From Brenneria sp. hezel4-2-4 (GTDB taxonomy: Bacteria > Pseudomonadota > Gammaproteobacteria > Enterobacterales > Enterobacteriaceae), in assembly GCF_013155275.1 (NCBI RefSeq), contig NZ_JABJXS010000001.1, positions 62,001 to 126,000 on the forward strand: 64,000 bases of DNA, written 5' to 3'. Shown here in pieces: positions 50,971-60,915 of this stretch (the stretch's first letter is position 1; every line of letters starts with the position of its first letter). A model generated the notes under the pieces. That model was not told the DNA's origin and ran no database searches. It saw nothing but the letters and a program-made list of their open reading frames with translations. The position numbers and the translations under genes are program-made.

Positions 50971-52368
50971 TCAGCGTTTCAGGCTGCCGACCATATCCTG
51001 CGGCCGCACCCACTCATCGAACTGCGCATCGGTAAGATACCCCAGTTTCAGCGCCGAAGCCTTTAGCGTCAGCCCTTCTTTATGCGCCTTCTTGGCAATC
51101 TCGGCGGCTTTGTCATAACCGATATGGGTATTGAGCGCCGTAACCAACATCAGCGATTCATTCAGCAACTGATCGATGCGTTCGCGATTGGGTTCGATAC
51201 CGACCGCGCAGTGTTCATTAAAGCTTTTCATTCCATCGGCCAGCAGGCGGACGGATTGCAGGAAATTATGAATCACCATCGGGCGGTAGACGTTCAGTTC
51301 AAAGTTACCCGATGCGCCCCCGATATTAACAGCGACGTCATTGCCCATAACCTGACAGCACAGCATGGTCATGGCTTCGCACTGTGTCGGGTTAACTTTG
51401 CCGGGCATAATGGAGCTGCCGGGTTCATTTTCCGGAATGCTCAGTTCGCCGATGCCGCAGCGCGGGCCGGAGGCCAGCCAGCGAACATCGTTGGCGATCT
51501 TCATCAATGACGCGGCCAGCCCTTTCAACGCGCCATGTCCGTGAACCAGCGCATCACAGGTGCCCAGGGCTTCGAACTTATTCGGCGCGGTCACCAACGG
51601 CTGCCCGGTGAGTTTCGCCAGTTCCGCCGCCACGCGAACGGCATATTCGGGATGGGTATTTAACCCGGTTCCGACGGCCGTTCCGCCCAGCGCCAGCTCG
51701 CACAGATGGGGCACGCTGTTTTCAATATGCTTTAGATTATGTTGCAGCATGGCGACCCAGCCGGAAATTTCCTGCCCCAGCGTCAGCGGCGTGGCATCCT
51801 GCAAATGGGTGCGCCCGATTTTCACGATATCGTTAAACTGTTCGGCTTTATCGGCCAGCGTACGCTGCAACTCCTGTAGTTCGGGGATCAGATGTTCATT
51901 AATCGCCGATACCGCGGCGACATGCATCGCCGTTGGAAAAACATCGTTAGAGCTTTGGCTCTTATTGACATCATCGTTGGGGTGAACCAGGCGATTATTG
52001 CCCCGCTCTCCGCCCAGCAATTCGCTGGCGCGGTTAGCCAGCACTTCATTCATGTTCATATTACTTTGGGTGCCGGAACCGGTTTGCCAGATGGCTAACG
52101 GAAACTCGTCGGCATGCCGGCCGGCCAGCACCTCATCGGCCGCCTGAACAATAGCGTTGCCTCTGTCTGCGGGGAGCAATTTCAGATCCATATTCACGCT
52201 GGCGGCCGCACGCTTGGTTTGAGCCAAGGCGTAGATTAATGCCCGCGGCATTTTTTCTTCGGAAATACGAAAATGCTCCAGCGAACGCTGCGTCTGCGCG
52301 CCCCATAAACGTTCGGCGGGAACATCGATCGGCCCCATTGAGTCTTTTTCACTACGCGTCGTGGTCAT
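50971..52368 (-). CDS. fumC: Fumarate hydratase class II
   Basis: 465-aa iron-independent fumarase of the TCA cycle, superoxide-resistant in E. coli. The signature [11 protein letters not shown] and the [21 protein letters not shown] active-site segment are present. It is convergent with tus and divergent from manA. E. coli has fumA between fumC and manA; that gene is absent here. Confidence 0.97.
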   Translation of the reverse strand: MTTTRSEKDSMGPIDVPAERLWGAQTQRSLEHFRISEEKMPRALIYALAQTKRAAASVNMDLKLLPADRGNAIVQAADEVLAGRHADEFPLAIWQTGSGTQSNMNMNEVLANRASELLGGERGNNRLVHPNDDVNKSQSSNDVFPTAMHVAAVSAINEHLIPELQELQRTLADKAEQFNDIVKIGRTHLQDATPLTLGQEISGWVAMLQHNLKHIENSVPHLCELALGGTAVGTGLNTHPEYAVRVAAELAKLTGQPLVTAPNKFEALGTCDALVHGHGALKGLAASLMKIANDVRWLASGPRCGIGELSIPENEPGSSIMPGKVNPTQCEAMTMLCCQVMGNDVAVNIGGASGNFELNVYRPMVIHNFLQSVRLLADGMKSFNEHCAVGIEPNRERIDQLLNESLMLVTALNTHIGYDKAAEIAKKAHKEGLTLKASALKLGYLTDAQFDEWVRPQDMVGSLKR

Positions 52369-52546
52369 TGCCTTTTCTCCTTAGCATTCTGAATGATGAG
52401 ATGAATAGCCTTAGCCGCACTGTCTGGAATAGTGGCACATAAAACATTACCATGGTGTGAGCAGAGACAACGTATTCATAGTCAATCACTTTATTAACTA
52501 TTTGAATTATTTCAACCAACAGATATTTAACATTCAGGAAGCCAAC

Positions 52547-53719
52547 ATGCAAAAAATGCTCAATCGTGTCCAGCACTACGCCTGGGGTAGCAAACACGCA
52601 TTAACTGAGCTTTATGGCATTGATAATCCTAATGATTTACCAATGGCTGAACTGTGGATGGGCGCTCATCCGAAAAGCAGTTCACACGTAATCGATGAAA
52701 AAGGTCACCAACGCAGTCTGCGGGACGTCATCGCCGCGGATTTATCCGGACAGCTTGGCGCAAGCGTGGCGCGGCGTTTCGGGGAATTACCGTTTTTATT
52801 TAAGGTGTTGTGCGCGCAACAGCCGCTTTCCATTCAGGTTCACCCCAGTAAATCGGCGGCGGAACAAGGCTTTGCCAAAGAAAATGCAGCCGGGATCGCG
52901 CTGGATGCGGCGGAAAGAAACTATAAAGACGCCAATCACAAGCCGGAATTGGTTTTCGCGCTCACCCCTTTTCAGGCGATGAACGGCTTTCGGGAATTAT
53001 CTGAAATCGCCACGCTATTGCAGCCCGTCGCCAGCGCCCACCCCTCCATTACCGCCTTTTTACAGCAGCCGGACGGCAAAAATCTCGCCATGCTGTTTAC
53101 CAACCTGCTGAGCATGGATGGCGATCAAAAAAGCCGGGCGCTGGGCGTGTTAAAAGCCGCCCTGAACAGCCAGCACGGCGAACCCTGGTCAACCATTCGG
53201 GACATCACGCAGTTTTACCCGGACGATTGCGGCCTGTTCTCGCCGCTGTTGCTCAATGTGATTACGCTTCAGCCGGGTGAAGCCATGTTCTTATATGCGC
53301 AAACGCCTCACGCCTATTTAAACGGGGTGGCGCTGGAAGTCATGGCCAATTCGGACAATGTGCTGCGGGCAGGATTAACGCCGAAGTACATTGATATTCC
53401 GGAACTCCTGGCCAATGTGCAATTCGACGCCAAACCGGCGGCCCAGTTGTTGACCGCCCCCATTTCGCAAGGAAATGAGCTAAGCTTCCCTATTCCCGTC
53501 GACGATTTTGCTTTTTCTCTGCATAACCTGGACGGCGCTTCACAAACGCTCAGCCAGAACAGCGCCGCCATCGTTTTCTGTGTTGACGGCGATGCGCGGC
53601 TGCAAAAAGGCGACGCGCAAGTCAGGCTCAAGGCGGGGGAATCCTGCTTTATTGCCGCCAATGAATCGCCGGTGACGGTGCAGGGACAAGGGCGCATCGC
53701 TCGCGTATTTAATCGGTAA
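52547..53719 (+). CDS. manA: Mannose-6-phosphate isomerase, class I
   Basis: 390-aa zinc enzyme interconverting mannose-6-phosphate and fructose-6-phosphate. The start at 52547 follows CAGGAAG and gives MQKMLNRVQHYAWGSK, as in E. coli; the upstream in-frame ATG would add 30 unrelated residues. Zinc-ligand segments QVHPSK and TPHAYLNGVALEVMANSDN are present. It is in the fumC-manA-ydgA order of E. coli and its product is related to sugars controlled by Mlc, encoded 5 kb away. Confidence 0.97.
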   Translation: MQKMLNRVQHYAWGSKHALTELYGIDNPNDLPMAELWMGAHPKSSSHVIDEKGHQRSLRDVIAADLSGQLGASVARRFGELPFLFKVLCAQQPLSIQVHPSKSAAEQGFAKENAAGIALDAAERNYKDANHKPELVFALTPFQAMNGFRELSEIATLLQPVASAHPSITAFLQQPDGKNLAMLFTNLLSMDGDQKSRALGVLKAALNSQHGEPWSTIRDITQFYPDDCGLFSPLLLNVITLQPGEAMFLYAQTPHAYLNGVALEVMANSDNVLRAGLTPKYIDIPELLANVQFDAKPAAQLLTAPISQGNELSFPIPVDDFAFSLHNLDGASQTLSQNSAAIVFCVDGDARLQKGDAQVRLKAGESCFIAANESPVTVQGQGRIARVFNR

Positions 53720-53781
53720 TGACCGGTACATACCCACCCGCCTGGAAGAGTCCGGGCGCGCGTTTAATAAAGGATGAAAAA

Positions 53782-55308
53782 ATGAAGAAGTCATTAGTTG
53801 CCGCCAGCGTGATCGTCGCACTGGGAGCAGTCTGGACCGGCGCTTCCTGGTACACCGGTAAACAATTGGCTCAGCATATCGATGAGTTTACCGACAACGT
53901 CAATATGCAATTGAAAACAGCTTATCCCGACGCCGGATTGAAAGTCGTGTACCGCGATTATCAGGGCGGTATCTTCAGCAGCAAATTGGCGTACGTTGTG
54001 CAAGCCGATGGCTCGGCAAAAGGACAACAGATCCTCGCTCCCGGCGAGGAAGTGGTCTTCAATGAGTCGGTTTCTCACGGCCCTTTCCCGTTAGCGCAGC
54101 TTAAAAAGTTTAACCTGATCCCGGCGATGGCCTCGGTACACAGTGAACTGGCGAATACGCCGGTGGTGAAACCGTTGTTCGATCTCACCGGCGACAAACC
54201 GTTTATCGCCGCCGAAACCCGCGTGGCCTATAGCGGCGATACCCGTTCGGATGTGACGCTGCTCCCCATTGAGTATCAGGGCGCCGATCAGAAATTCTCT
54301 TTCAGCGGCACTGAATTGCAGTTGGATATCGCCAATGATTTGCGCAGCAGCAAGCTGGCGGGCACGGTGAATAACCTGCTGATGGAGAAGAAAAATCCCT
54401 GGGGTGAAACCGAGCAGGTCAGCATCAATGACATTGTGGTGAACACCAACAACCATAAAGGTAAATTCGACCTCAATTTAGGCGACGGCGCCCTGGCGTT
54501 TAAGACGTTGAAATTTACCGTCGAAGGCGGTGAGCCGGTTACCTTGAATAATCTGTCGGTACAAAGCAGCGTGACGGAAGATGAGAACAATCTGGCAGGC
54601 AACATTGCGATGACGCTGGCCTCGCTGGCGATCGGCGATCGTAACCTCGGCGCAGGCAATATCAATATCGCTTTCTCACGTTTGGATGGCGAAGGCACGA
54701 AACGTTTTGCCGCCGAGTATCAGCAGAAAGCGCAGCAGCTTCTGCAAAACGCCGACACGCTGGATCCCGCAGTCTATCAGCATGAAGTCGCCATGATTTT
54801 CCTGCACAATTTGCCTCAGTTGTTGAAGGGCAATCCGAATGTCACCATCGCCCCCATCAGTTGGAAAAACAGCAAAGGCGAAAGCACCTTCTCGCTGGCG
54901 CTGGATTTAACCGATCCTTTGCAGAACAGCGCGAAAGCCGCCGATCCGGCCGCATCAGATGAAGAAAAAATCTTTCTCCAGTCGGTCAAAAAGCTGGATA
55001 CCCGCTTGAATGTGCCGTTAGCCATGCTGGCCGAACTGATGGTTCAGGCCGGGCCACAACCCGCCAATGAAGAAGAGAGAACGCAAGCCAATCAAATGGC
55101 GCTGCAACAGGCGCAGATGATGGCAAGTATCGGACAAATGAACCAGCTTACCGTCACCAAAGACGATGCCATCACCAGTTCGTTACAGTATGCCGACGGT
55201 CAGGTTGATTTCAACGGCAACAAAATGCCACTGGCGGATTTCATCGCTCCCTTTATCCGCATTCCCGGCGAAGAGGAGTCCCTTCCTGCTCCGCCCCCCG
55301 CTCAGTAA
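53782..55308 (+). CDS. ydgA: YdgA family protein (DUF945)
   Basis: 508 aa from the ATG at 53782 (AAAGGATGAAAA upstream). The N-terminal hydrophobic stretch (MKKSLVAASVIVALGAVWTGASWYTG) is an uncleaved membrane anchor or signal, and the rest is predicted to be periplasmic with DUF945 features. E. coli YdgA (502 aa) is an inner-membrane protein of unclear function. It follows manA after about 60 bp and may be read from the same transcript. Confidence 0.9.
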   Translation: MKKSLVAASVIVALGAVWTGASWYTGKQLAQHIDEFTDNVNMQLKTAYPDAGLKVVYRDYQGGIFSSKLAYVVQADGSAKGQQILAPGEEVVFNESVSHGPFPLAQLKKFNLIPAMASVHSELANTPVVKPLFDLTGDKPFIAAETRVAYSGDTRSDVTLLPIEYQGADQKFSFSGTELQLDIANDLRSSKLAGTVNNLLMEKKNPWGETEQVSINDIVVNTNNHKGKFDLNLGDGALAFKTLKFTVEGGEPVTLNNLSVQSSVTEDENNLAGNIAMTLASLAIGDRNLGAGNINIAFSRLDGEGTKRFAAEYQQKAQQLLQNADTLDPAVYQHEVAMIFLHNLPQLLKGNPNVTIAPISWKNSKGESTFSLALDLTDPLQNSAKAADPAASDEEKIFLQSVKKLDTRLNVPLAMLAELMVQAGPQPANEEERTQANQMALQQAQMMASIGQMNQLTVTKDDAITSSLQYADGQVDFNGNKMPLADFIAPFIRIPGEEESLPAPPPAQ

Positions 55309-55329
55309 CATATTGCGGTTCGGATAGCG

Positions 55330-55365
55330 AAAACCCCGTGACGGCCTGCGTCGTCACGGGGTTTT
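55330..55365 (+). terminator. Terminator of manA-ydgA
   Basis: 14-bp perfect stem AAAACCCCGTGACG / CGTCACGGGGTTTT with an 8-nt loop, ending in TTTT, 21 bp after the ydgA stop. Confidence 0.85.
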
Positions 55366-55403
55366 CCGGTTGCCGGAGGCTATGCCCCGTTGAGAGATTG
55401 AGT

Positions 55404-56381
55404 ATGCAAAAATTCAAACTTTTCATGGAAGAACATCAAACCGCAATCTACTTTATCGCGGTGATAACGGCCGTGCCGATGGCCCTGTTACTCCCCGGGA
55501 CAGAAAAACTGAGTGCGGCGATCAATCCGGCGCTGGCCCTGATGCTCTTTGTCACATTCCTGCAAGTGCCGCTAACGTCACTGAAACGGAGTATGACCCA
55601 GGCACGGTTTCTTATTGCCTTGCTTAGCGCCAATTTTATCGTTATACCGCTGTTTCTCGCCTGCCTGCTGCCCTATTTACCTGCCGATCCGCTGATCCGG
55701 CTCGGTATTCTGCTGGTATTGCTCGCCCCGTGCATCGACTACGTGGTGACATTTTCGCATCTGGGACGCGCGGATGCGCCGAAGCTGCTGGCCGCCACGC
55801 CATTGCTGCTGGCGGCGCAAATGCTGGCATTGCCGTTTTATCTTAATCTGTTTCTTAATCAGCAAGCGGCGGCGCTCATCCATATCGCGCCGTTTGTGCA
55901 TGCGTTTATCGGGCTGATTGCGCTTCCCTTGCTGCTGGCCGGAGGGGTTCAGTGGGGGGCTGCGCGTTTTCAGTCCGTGAACAACGCGGCCGACAAGCTC
56001 GGTCTGTTGCCCGTTCCCGCCACCGCGTTGGTGTTATTCGTGGTGGTGATTACGGTTATTCCCCAGCTTAAATCCACCTGGTCTATCGTCGCGATCGCCA
56101 TTCCATTCTATGCGTTGTTCGCGCTCGTCGCGCCGATTCTGGGATGGTTCACCGGTAAAGTCTTCCGTCTCGATCCCGCCGGCGGACGCGCCATTGCCTT
56201 CAGCGCCGCGACGCGCAACTCGCTGGTGATTTTACCTTTGGCGCTGGCCATACCCGGAGCGATCCCGGTGCTGCCGGCCATCATTGTCACTCAGACGCTG
56301 GTAGAGCTGTTAAGCGAACTGATTTATATCCGCGTGCTCCCCAAGCTGGGCGGGCGAACACGCCGGACGCCGGCCCGATAA
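55404..56381 (+). CDS. Arsenite/bile-acid-type transporter (ACR3/BASS superfamily)
   Basis: 325 aa from the ATG at 55404, with about ten hydrophobic segments. The sequence resembles the arsenic-resistance (ACR3) and bile acid:Na+ symporter superfamily: an [17 protein letters not shown] segment early and [19 protein letters not shown] near the end. No arsR or arsC is nearby, so arsenic transport is uncertain. A longer in-frame start at 55338 falls within the terminator region and is unlikely. Confidence 0.75.
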   Translation: MQKFKLFMEEHQTAIYFIAVITAVPMALLLPGTEKLSAAINPALALMLFVTFLQVPLTSLKRSMTQARFLIALLSANFIVIPLFLACLLPYLPADPLIRLGILLVLLAPCIDYVVTFSHLGRADAPKLLAATPLLLAAQMLALPFYLNLFLNQQAAALIHIAPFVHAFIGLIALPLLLAGGVQWGAARFQSVNNAADKLGLLPVPATALVLFVVVITVIPQLKSTWSIVAIAIPFYALFALVAPILGWFTGKVFRLDPAGGRAIAFSAATRNSLVILPLALAIPGAIPVLPAIIVTQTLVELLSELIYIRVLPKLGGRTRRTPAR

Positions 56382-56526
56382 GGTGATTTTCGCTACCCGG
56401 TCATCGATATCGTCGCCGACTTTTTTTAGCAAAAAATGGCAATTCGCCATCATTTGTTTTTATACTGCACGGCACTTACGGGCTATTGTCCGGTTTACTG
56501 ATACGACTATTTGCAAAGAGTACATC

Positions 56527-57543
56527 ATGATTGACTCGCTACTCCCTCTCACGGATATTCACCGCCATCTGGATGGTAATATCCGCGCTCAAAGCATTCT
56601 GGATCTGGGCCGCCAGTTCAACATCGCCTTACCCGCCAACGATCTGGCGTCGCTCCGCCCTCATGTTCAAATTATTGAAAATGAACCGAATCTGCTCGGT
56701 TTTTTGCAAAAACTGGACTGGGGCGTCGCCGTTCTCGGCTCACTGGATGCCTGCCGTCGTATCGCTTATGAGAATGTTGAGGACGCGGTCAACGCCGGGC
56801 TGGATTACGCGGAACTCCGCTTCTCCCCCTACTATATGGCGATGAACCATCAACTGCCGATTGCCGGCGTGGTTGAAGCCGTGGTGGATGGCGTCAGCGC
56901 CGGTTGCCGCGATCTGGATATTGATATCCGCCTGATCGGGATCCTGAGCCGCACCTTCGGCACTGAGGCCTGTCAACAGGAGCTGGACGGCCTGCTGGCC
57001 TATCGCGATAACATCGTGGCGCTCGACCTGGCCGGCGATGAACTGGGCTATCCCGGCGAGCTGTTTTCCTCGCATTTCAGACAGGCCCACGACGCGGGTT
57101 GGCACATTACCGCCCATGCGGGAGAAGCCGCCGGCCCTGAGAGTATCTGGCAAGCCATCAATCAACTGAAAGCGGAACGAATTGGTCACGGCGTAACGGC
57201 CATTATCGATAGCGAATTAATGAGGTACATGGCGGAAAACGACATCGGCATTGAGTCCTGCCTGACTTCCAACATTCAGACCAGCACCGTTGAGTCGCTG
57301 GATCAGCACCCGTTGCTCCATTTCCTGCGTCATGGTATTGCGGCGACGATTAATACCGACGATCCGGCCGTACAGGGCATCGAAATCAAGCATGAATACC
57401 AGGTTGCGGCGCCATTGGCCGGTCTGACGGCGAAAGAAACCCGGCAGGCGCAAGAGAATGGATTAACCATCGCCTTTCTCAGCGATCAGGAAAAGAAACA
57501 GCTACGCGAAAAAGTGCTGCGCAAACGCGCTTCGGCACAGTAG
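56527..57543 (+). CDS. add: Adenosine deaminase
   Basis: 338-aa zinc enzyme converting adenosine to inosine. The start at 56527 (AAAGAGTACATC upstream) matches E. coli Add ([18 protein letters not shown]); the longer frame from 56383 is rejected. Motifs: metal-binding [20 protein letters not shown] with the catalytic Glu, and [10 protein letters not shown]. It links with the pnuC/hydrolase genes downstream only through nucleoside and NAD salvage themes. Confidence 0.97.
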   Translation: MIDSLLPLTDIHRHLDGNIRAQSILDLGRQFNIALPANDLASLRPHVQIIENEPNLLGFLQKLDWGVAVLGSLDACRRIAYENVEDAVNAGLDYAELRFSPYYMAMNHQLPIAGVVEAVVDGVSAGCRDLDIDIRLIGILSRTFGTEACQQELDGLLAYRDNIVALDLAGDELGYPGELFSSHFRQAHDAGWHITAHAGEAAGPESIWQAINQLKAERIGHGVTAIIDSELMRYMAENDIGIESCLTSNIQTSTVESLDQHPLLHFLRHGIAATINTDDPAVQGIEIKHEYQVAAPLAGLTAKETRQAQENGLTIAFLSDQEKKQLREKVLRKRASAQ

Positions 57544-57550
57544 CCGTCAT

Positions 57551-57667
57551 AAAAAAAGCGACCGTGAACCATTAATGCCGTTCATTTAAGCCGCATGTGA
57601 CTTGTAGCTGAAGGATACTTAGGTGGTATATAGAGCACCGAACGATCATATCGCCGGTGCTTTTTTT
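57551..57667 (+). repeat. Repeat element copy A (about 117 bp)
   Basis: Direct repeat of the element at 59574-59690, about 90 percent identical over its last 90 bp. It ends in the stem AGCACCG / CGGTGCT and a run of seven T. The 5' end AAAAAAAGCGACCG is an imperfect inverted complement of the 3' end CGGTGCTTTTTTT. It could be a MITE-like intergenic repeat or a duplicated small RNA gene with its terminator; a -10-like TATATA lies before the terminal hairpin. Confidence 0.75.
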
Positions 57668-57697
57668 CCGGAAGAATAAAGGTTTTTACGTTTTATC

Positions 57698-57860
57698 TCA
57701 TTCAACCGGCCGCTCAATCAAAAAATCCGCACTGAAATAACAGCCATCAAATAGCGTCAGGGGCGGCAGAAACCAGTCGGTGAGCCAGCGTCGACTCACC
57801 TTCCGCCGTCAGTAACCTCTCGAAGACATCCCGGACGATAGGTTTACCGTCACAAGAAGC
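57698..57860 (-). pseudogene. Possible decayed coding fragment
   Basis: Minus-strand codons DGKPIVRDVFERLLTAEG and STLAHRL run in one frame; a one-base shift continues as DWFLPPLTLFDGCYFSADFL and IERPVE to a TGA at 57698. The residue content looks protein-like across the shift but there is no start and no recognised family. Confidence 0.3.
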
Positions 57861-57866
57861 GCCCGG

Positions 57867-58607
57867 TCATTCAGTGCACGCACCCAGTCGCCCTTCCACA
57901 TAGCCTTTATTTTCGCGAGCCAGCTTGATCCATTTCCATATCCCAAAAGCGGCGATGAAAATCAGCAGTGTGTATTCCAGAGACATGAAATAGACACCCT
58001 GCTTCGCATACAGCCAGACCGACAGCACGTCCAGCCCGCACCAGATGATCCAGTTTTCGACATACTTTTTTATCATCAGTATTGTGGCGACAATCGACAT
58101 GACCATGATGGTGGAATCCGCTATCGGATAAGGATCCGGAATGGCTTCCGGGCGCGGTAGCGTAACGCCGAAAATGTGCATCACATCAAGCGCCACATTA
58201 CTCAGCCAGACGAATACCGTATCAATGTTAGCCGCGACCAGCGCAATACACAGCACGCTAATAATGCAGACCACCACCGTATGTTTTACCGGCATCCATC
58301 TGACCACAATTGCCGGGCTTTCTGAGTTATCGCTCTGGTGCCACATGTACCAGCCGACTATGTTAGCGACGAGGAAGAACACTTGCAGCAACATGCTCGC
58401 GTACAGCTGGATTTGGTAAAATACCAGCGTGAATAACAGCACATTTAAAATTCCGAATAAATAGTTGATGGTGATTGCCCGACTCGCCAGCCAGATATTA
58501 ATTAACCCCAGCACTGTGCCAATGGCCTCAATCCACGATAGATCGTAGCCGCCGGTACCAATAGGAATATGTACCATTATATTGTGAATACTGAACAGGT
58601 CTAACAT
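57867..58607 (-). CDS. pnuC: Nicotinamide riboside transporter PnuC
   Basis: 246-aa inner-membrane protein with seven or so hydrophobic segments, aligned with E. coli PnuC (IPIGTGGYDLSWIEAIGT, QIQLYASMLLQVFFLVANIVGWY, RKYVENW-type IKKYVENWIIW). It imports nicotinamide riboside for NAD synthesis. It is 9 bp downstream of a cysteine hydrolase gene, so the two form an operon. In E. coli pnuC lies in the nadA-pnuC operon; here it is elsewhere, flanked by repeats, which suggests transfer. Confidence 0.93.
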   Translation of the reverse strand: MLDLFSIHNIMVHIPIGTGGYDLSWIEAIGTVLGLINIWLASRAITINYLFGILNVLLFTLVFYQIQLYASMLLQVFFLVANIVGWYMWHQSDNSESPAIVVRWMPVKHTVVVCIISVLCIALVAANIDTVFVWLSNVALDVMHIFGVTLPRPEAIPDPYPIADSTIMVMSIVATILMIKKYVENWIIWCGLDVLSVWLYAKQGVYFMSLEYTLLIFIAAFGIWKWIKLARENKGYVEGRLGACTE

Positions 58608-58616
58608 GGCGGCCTC

Positions 58617-59270
58617 TTACTTATTGTTATATTGATTCAACAGGGAAATAACGTCGCTGGTTTCAGCTACCCAGCCGTAATTCTCTTCAATAACGCTCAT
58701 GGATTCAGCCATACGTTTCTCGTTCATCGCCGCGATAGCATCGCTAACAGCAAGAACGGCATAAGCGTGATTCCAGGCTTGACGTACCGTATCTTCGACG
58801 CAGCATTCAGCAACCACTCCGGTAACCACCAACGTATCCACGCCAAGCAGGGCCAGAAGTTCGCCAAGCGACGTGCCGTAAAAGCCCCCGTAGCCGTATT
58901 TAAATACGGTGAACTCGTTATCTCTGGGTTTTAGCTCGTCAATCACCGCCGAGCAATCCAGTTCCGTTTCAGTATCGCGATAGCGGCGCTTAAAGCCGAG
59001 ACGGCAGGATTTCGTGTTCTCGTCCAGTAAGCTCATCCAGGAAAACTTACCTCCCAGGCGATGATGTGGATCATTCTCCACCGCCAGCCATCTTAAAAAG
59101 ATCACCGGTTCGCCTCTCTCACGAAAATAGTGCAGCAGTGCTAAGTTACGACCAATAATATCCCTGCCCCCCGGCACCTCCAGCGGAGCCCCATCCCGAA
59201 TAAAGTCGTTCTGCATATCCACAATAATCAATGCAGTTTTTTTAATAGCGGGGAAATTATCTGTACTCAT
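58617..59270 (-). CDS. Isochorismatase-superfamily cysteine hydrolase (possible nicotinamidase)
   Basis: 217-aa member of the nicotinamidase/isochorismatase/N-carbamoylsarcosine amidase superfamily. The triad is visible: Asp18 (IIVDMQNDF), Lys124 (VFKYGYGGF) and Cys157 (VVAECCVEDT). It is the first gene of an operon with pnuC, 9 bp apart, which suggests hydrolysis of nicotinamide or a related amide released from imported nicotinamide riboside. It is not a clear PncA orthologue: the DXHXXDH-type metal motif of PncA is not evident. Confidence 0.8.
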   Translation of the reverse strand: MSTDNFPAIKKTALIIVDMQNDFIRDGAPLEVPGGRDIIGRNLALLHYFRERGEPVIFLRWLAVENDPHHRLGGKFSWMSLLDENTKSCRLGFKRRYRDTETELDCSAVIDELKPRDNEFTVFKYGYGGFYGTSLGELLALLGVDTLVVTGVVAECCVEDTVRQAWNHAYAVLAVSDAIAAMNEKRMAESMSVIEENYGWVAETSDVISLLNQYNNK

Positions 59271-59794
59271 TTTATCCTCCAGTGGCTTTGAGAGGCGTTT
59301 TGCAAGGTTTATGCCAGCTTCAGGCGGCGCTTTAATACTTTCAGGAGAGGCGGCTTATTTTGTTGGGGAGATGGGTCAGACGATATATTTCACTGGCAAA
59401 GCGATCTTAAAAACGGCGCCCTAGTTCCCATTTTCCCGTAGATTCAGCGTTGACGGCCTCCGGCAGAAAACGTCAGGAAGAAACAATAATGCACCATAAA
59501 AAACAATAACTCAGAGCACCTGCACTACAACGGCACAAGCGGGCGCAGAGTGTTCATAAGAAGGGCCGGAAACAAAAAAGCCTCGGAATAGACGAACGCC
59601 GTTCACTTAAGCCTTATGTGACTTGTAGCTGAACGGATACTTAGATGGTATATAGAGCACCGAACGATCATATCGCCGGTGCTTTCTTTTTCAGGGGGCT
59701 GATTCCGGATTGTCTCTTACCGGCTATCGCTCAAGTACTTTTAAACGATCGGCATTAACCGGTGAACCAGCGCTTTTTTACAACGCATGGCGGA
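59271..59794. other. Intergenic region upstream of the hydrolase-pnuC operon
   Basis: 524 bp. It should carry the promoter of the minus-strand operon close to 59300-59400 and holds the second repeat copy (59574-59690). No gene was recognised; the short open frames lack ribosome-binding sites and known motifs. Confidence 0.5.
59574..59690 (+). repeat. Repeat element copy B (about 117 bp)
   Basis: Second copy in the same orientation as copy A, 2.0 kb away, bracketing the hydrolase-pnuC operon. The 3' hairpin AGCACCG / CGGTGCT is identical and followed by TTTCTTTTT. Differences from copy A are scattered substitutions and one 1-bp insertion. Confidence 0.75.
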
Positions 59795-60802
59795 TTACTT
59801 CTGCGGCGCGGTGTTTTGCTCTGCCGAAACAGGTTTTAACCGTTTGGCGTAGCGTTGCGCCAACGCCGCGCAAACCATCAGCTGAATCTGATGGAATATC
59901 ATTAATGGCAATACCATCGCCCCCACCGCCGCGGCCGGGAACAAGACGTTCGCCATCGGAATGCCGTTCGCCAGGCTTTTCTTGGAGCCGCAGAATACGA
60001 TCGTGATCTCATCTTCCGTATTGAATCCCAGCTTACGCGCCACCAGCACATTGATCGCCAGCACGATGGTCAGCAACACAATGGAACATCCCACCACGGC
60101 CAGTAAAGACCAGCCGTTAATCTGACTCCAGATCCCCTGCACCACGGCTTCGCTAAAGGCGACGTACACCACCAGAAGAATTGATGACCGATCGGTAATA
60201 TTAATCAGTTTACGGTGACGTTCTATCCATTTGGCAATCAACGGGCGCGATAAATGACCGATCACGAACGGCACCATCAACTGCATGATAATCGAGCCGA
60301 TGGCGTGCAGCGTATCCGTCGATCCTTCGCCTTGCGTGTGCATCAGCAGGCCGACCAATATCGGCGACAGGAATACGCCGAGGATGCTGGAAGCCGATGC
60401 GCTGCAAATGGCGGCCGCCACGTTGCCCCCGGCCATCGAGGTGTAGGCAATGGCCGACTGTACGGTCGCCGGCAAGGCGCACAGATAAAGGAAACCAAGA
60501 TACAGCGTGGGGGTAAGCACCACCGGCACCAGAACGCTCATTCCCATGCCCAGCAAGGGGAACAGTAAAAACGTGCTGGCGAACACCACCAGATGCAGCC
60601 GCCAGTGTCCCATGCCGGCGGTAATCGCTTCCCGCGACAGCTTGGCGCCATGCATAAAAAACAGCAGCGCGATAGCTGCTGTCGTCAGATATTCAAAAAA
60701 GACCTTAACGGCGCCCTCACAGGGAAACACGGATGCCGTAACCACCACCAAAACCAATACCAGCAAAAATTTGTCAATGCGTAACCGCTGCAACCACCCC
60801 AT
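59795..60802 (-). CDS. yfeH: Bile acid:Na+ symporter family protein YfeH
   Basis: 335 aa from the ATG at 60802, with about ten hydrophobic segments and a close match to E. coli YfeH (LTTAAIALLFFMHGAKLSREA, TSMAGGNVAAAICSASASS, FCGSKKSLANGIPMANVLFP). The transported substrate is unknown. An ATG 30 bp upstream is possible but adds non-conserved residues. In E. coli yfeH is elsewhere on the chromosome. Confidence 0.9.
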   Translation of the reverse strand: MGWLQRLRIDKFLLVLVLVVVTASVFPCEGAVKVFFEYLTTAAIALLFFMHGAKLSREAITAGMGHWRLHLVVFASTFLLFPLLGMGMSVLVPVVLTPTLYLGFLYLCALPATVQSAIAYTSMAGGNVAAAICSASASSILGVFLSPILVGLLMHTQGEGSTDTLHAIGSIIMQLMVPFVIGHLSRPLIAKWIERHRKLINITDRSSILLVVYVAFSEAVVQGIWSQINGWSLLAVVGCSIVLLTIVLAINVLVARKLGFNTEDEITIVFCGSKKSLANGIPMANVLFPAAAVGAMVLPLMIFHQIQLMVCAALAQRYAKRLKPVSAEQNTAPQK

Positions 60803-60851
60803 TTTTAATACCTTTTCCCAATGGCTAATCATTAGCCTGATTTAAACAATA

Positions 60852-60873
60852 CAGGCGATCCTAAGATCGCCTG
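60852..60873 (-). terminator. Stem-loop between ydgJ and yfeH
   Basis: 9-bp perfect stem CAGGCGATC / GATCGCCTG with a 4-nt loop, 42 bp past the ydgJ stop on the minus strand. The T-tract is weak. Confidence 0.5.
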
Positions 60874-60915
60874 CTTAAACCCTGAAGCAACTATCTGTGA
60901 TAAAAAACGACAGGT

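Larger units (their letters stand above)
57544..57866. other. Intergenic region add/pnuC
   Basis: 323 bp between convergent genes. It holds the first copy of a repeated element of about 117 bp (57551-57667) and a stretch that reads as a decayed coding fragment on the minus strand (57698-57860). Confidence 0.6.

Noticed and set aside
56383..56526. 48-residue N-terminal extension of adenosine deaminase
   Set aside because: Not conserved; the ATG at 56527 matches E. coli Add exactly.
57551..57667. Interpretation of the repeat as ERIC
   Set aside because: Length is similar (about 120 bp) but the core sequence does not match the ERIC central inverted repeat.
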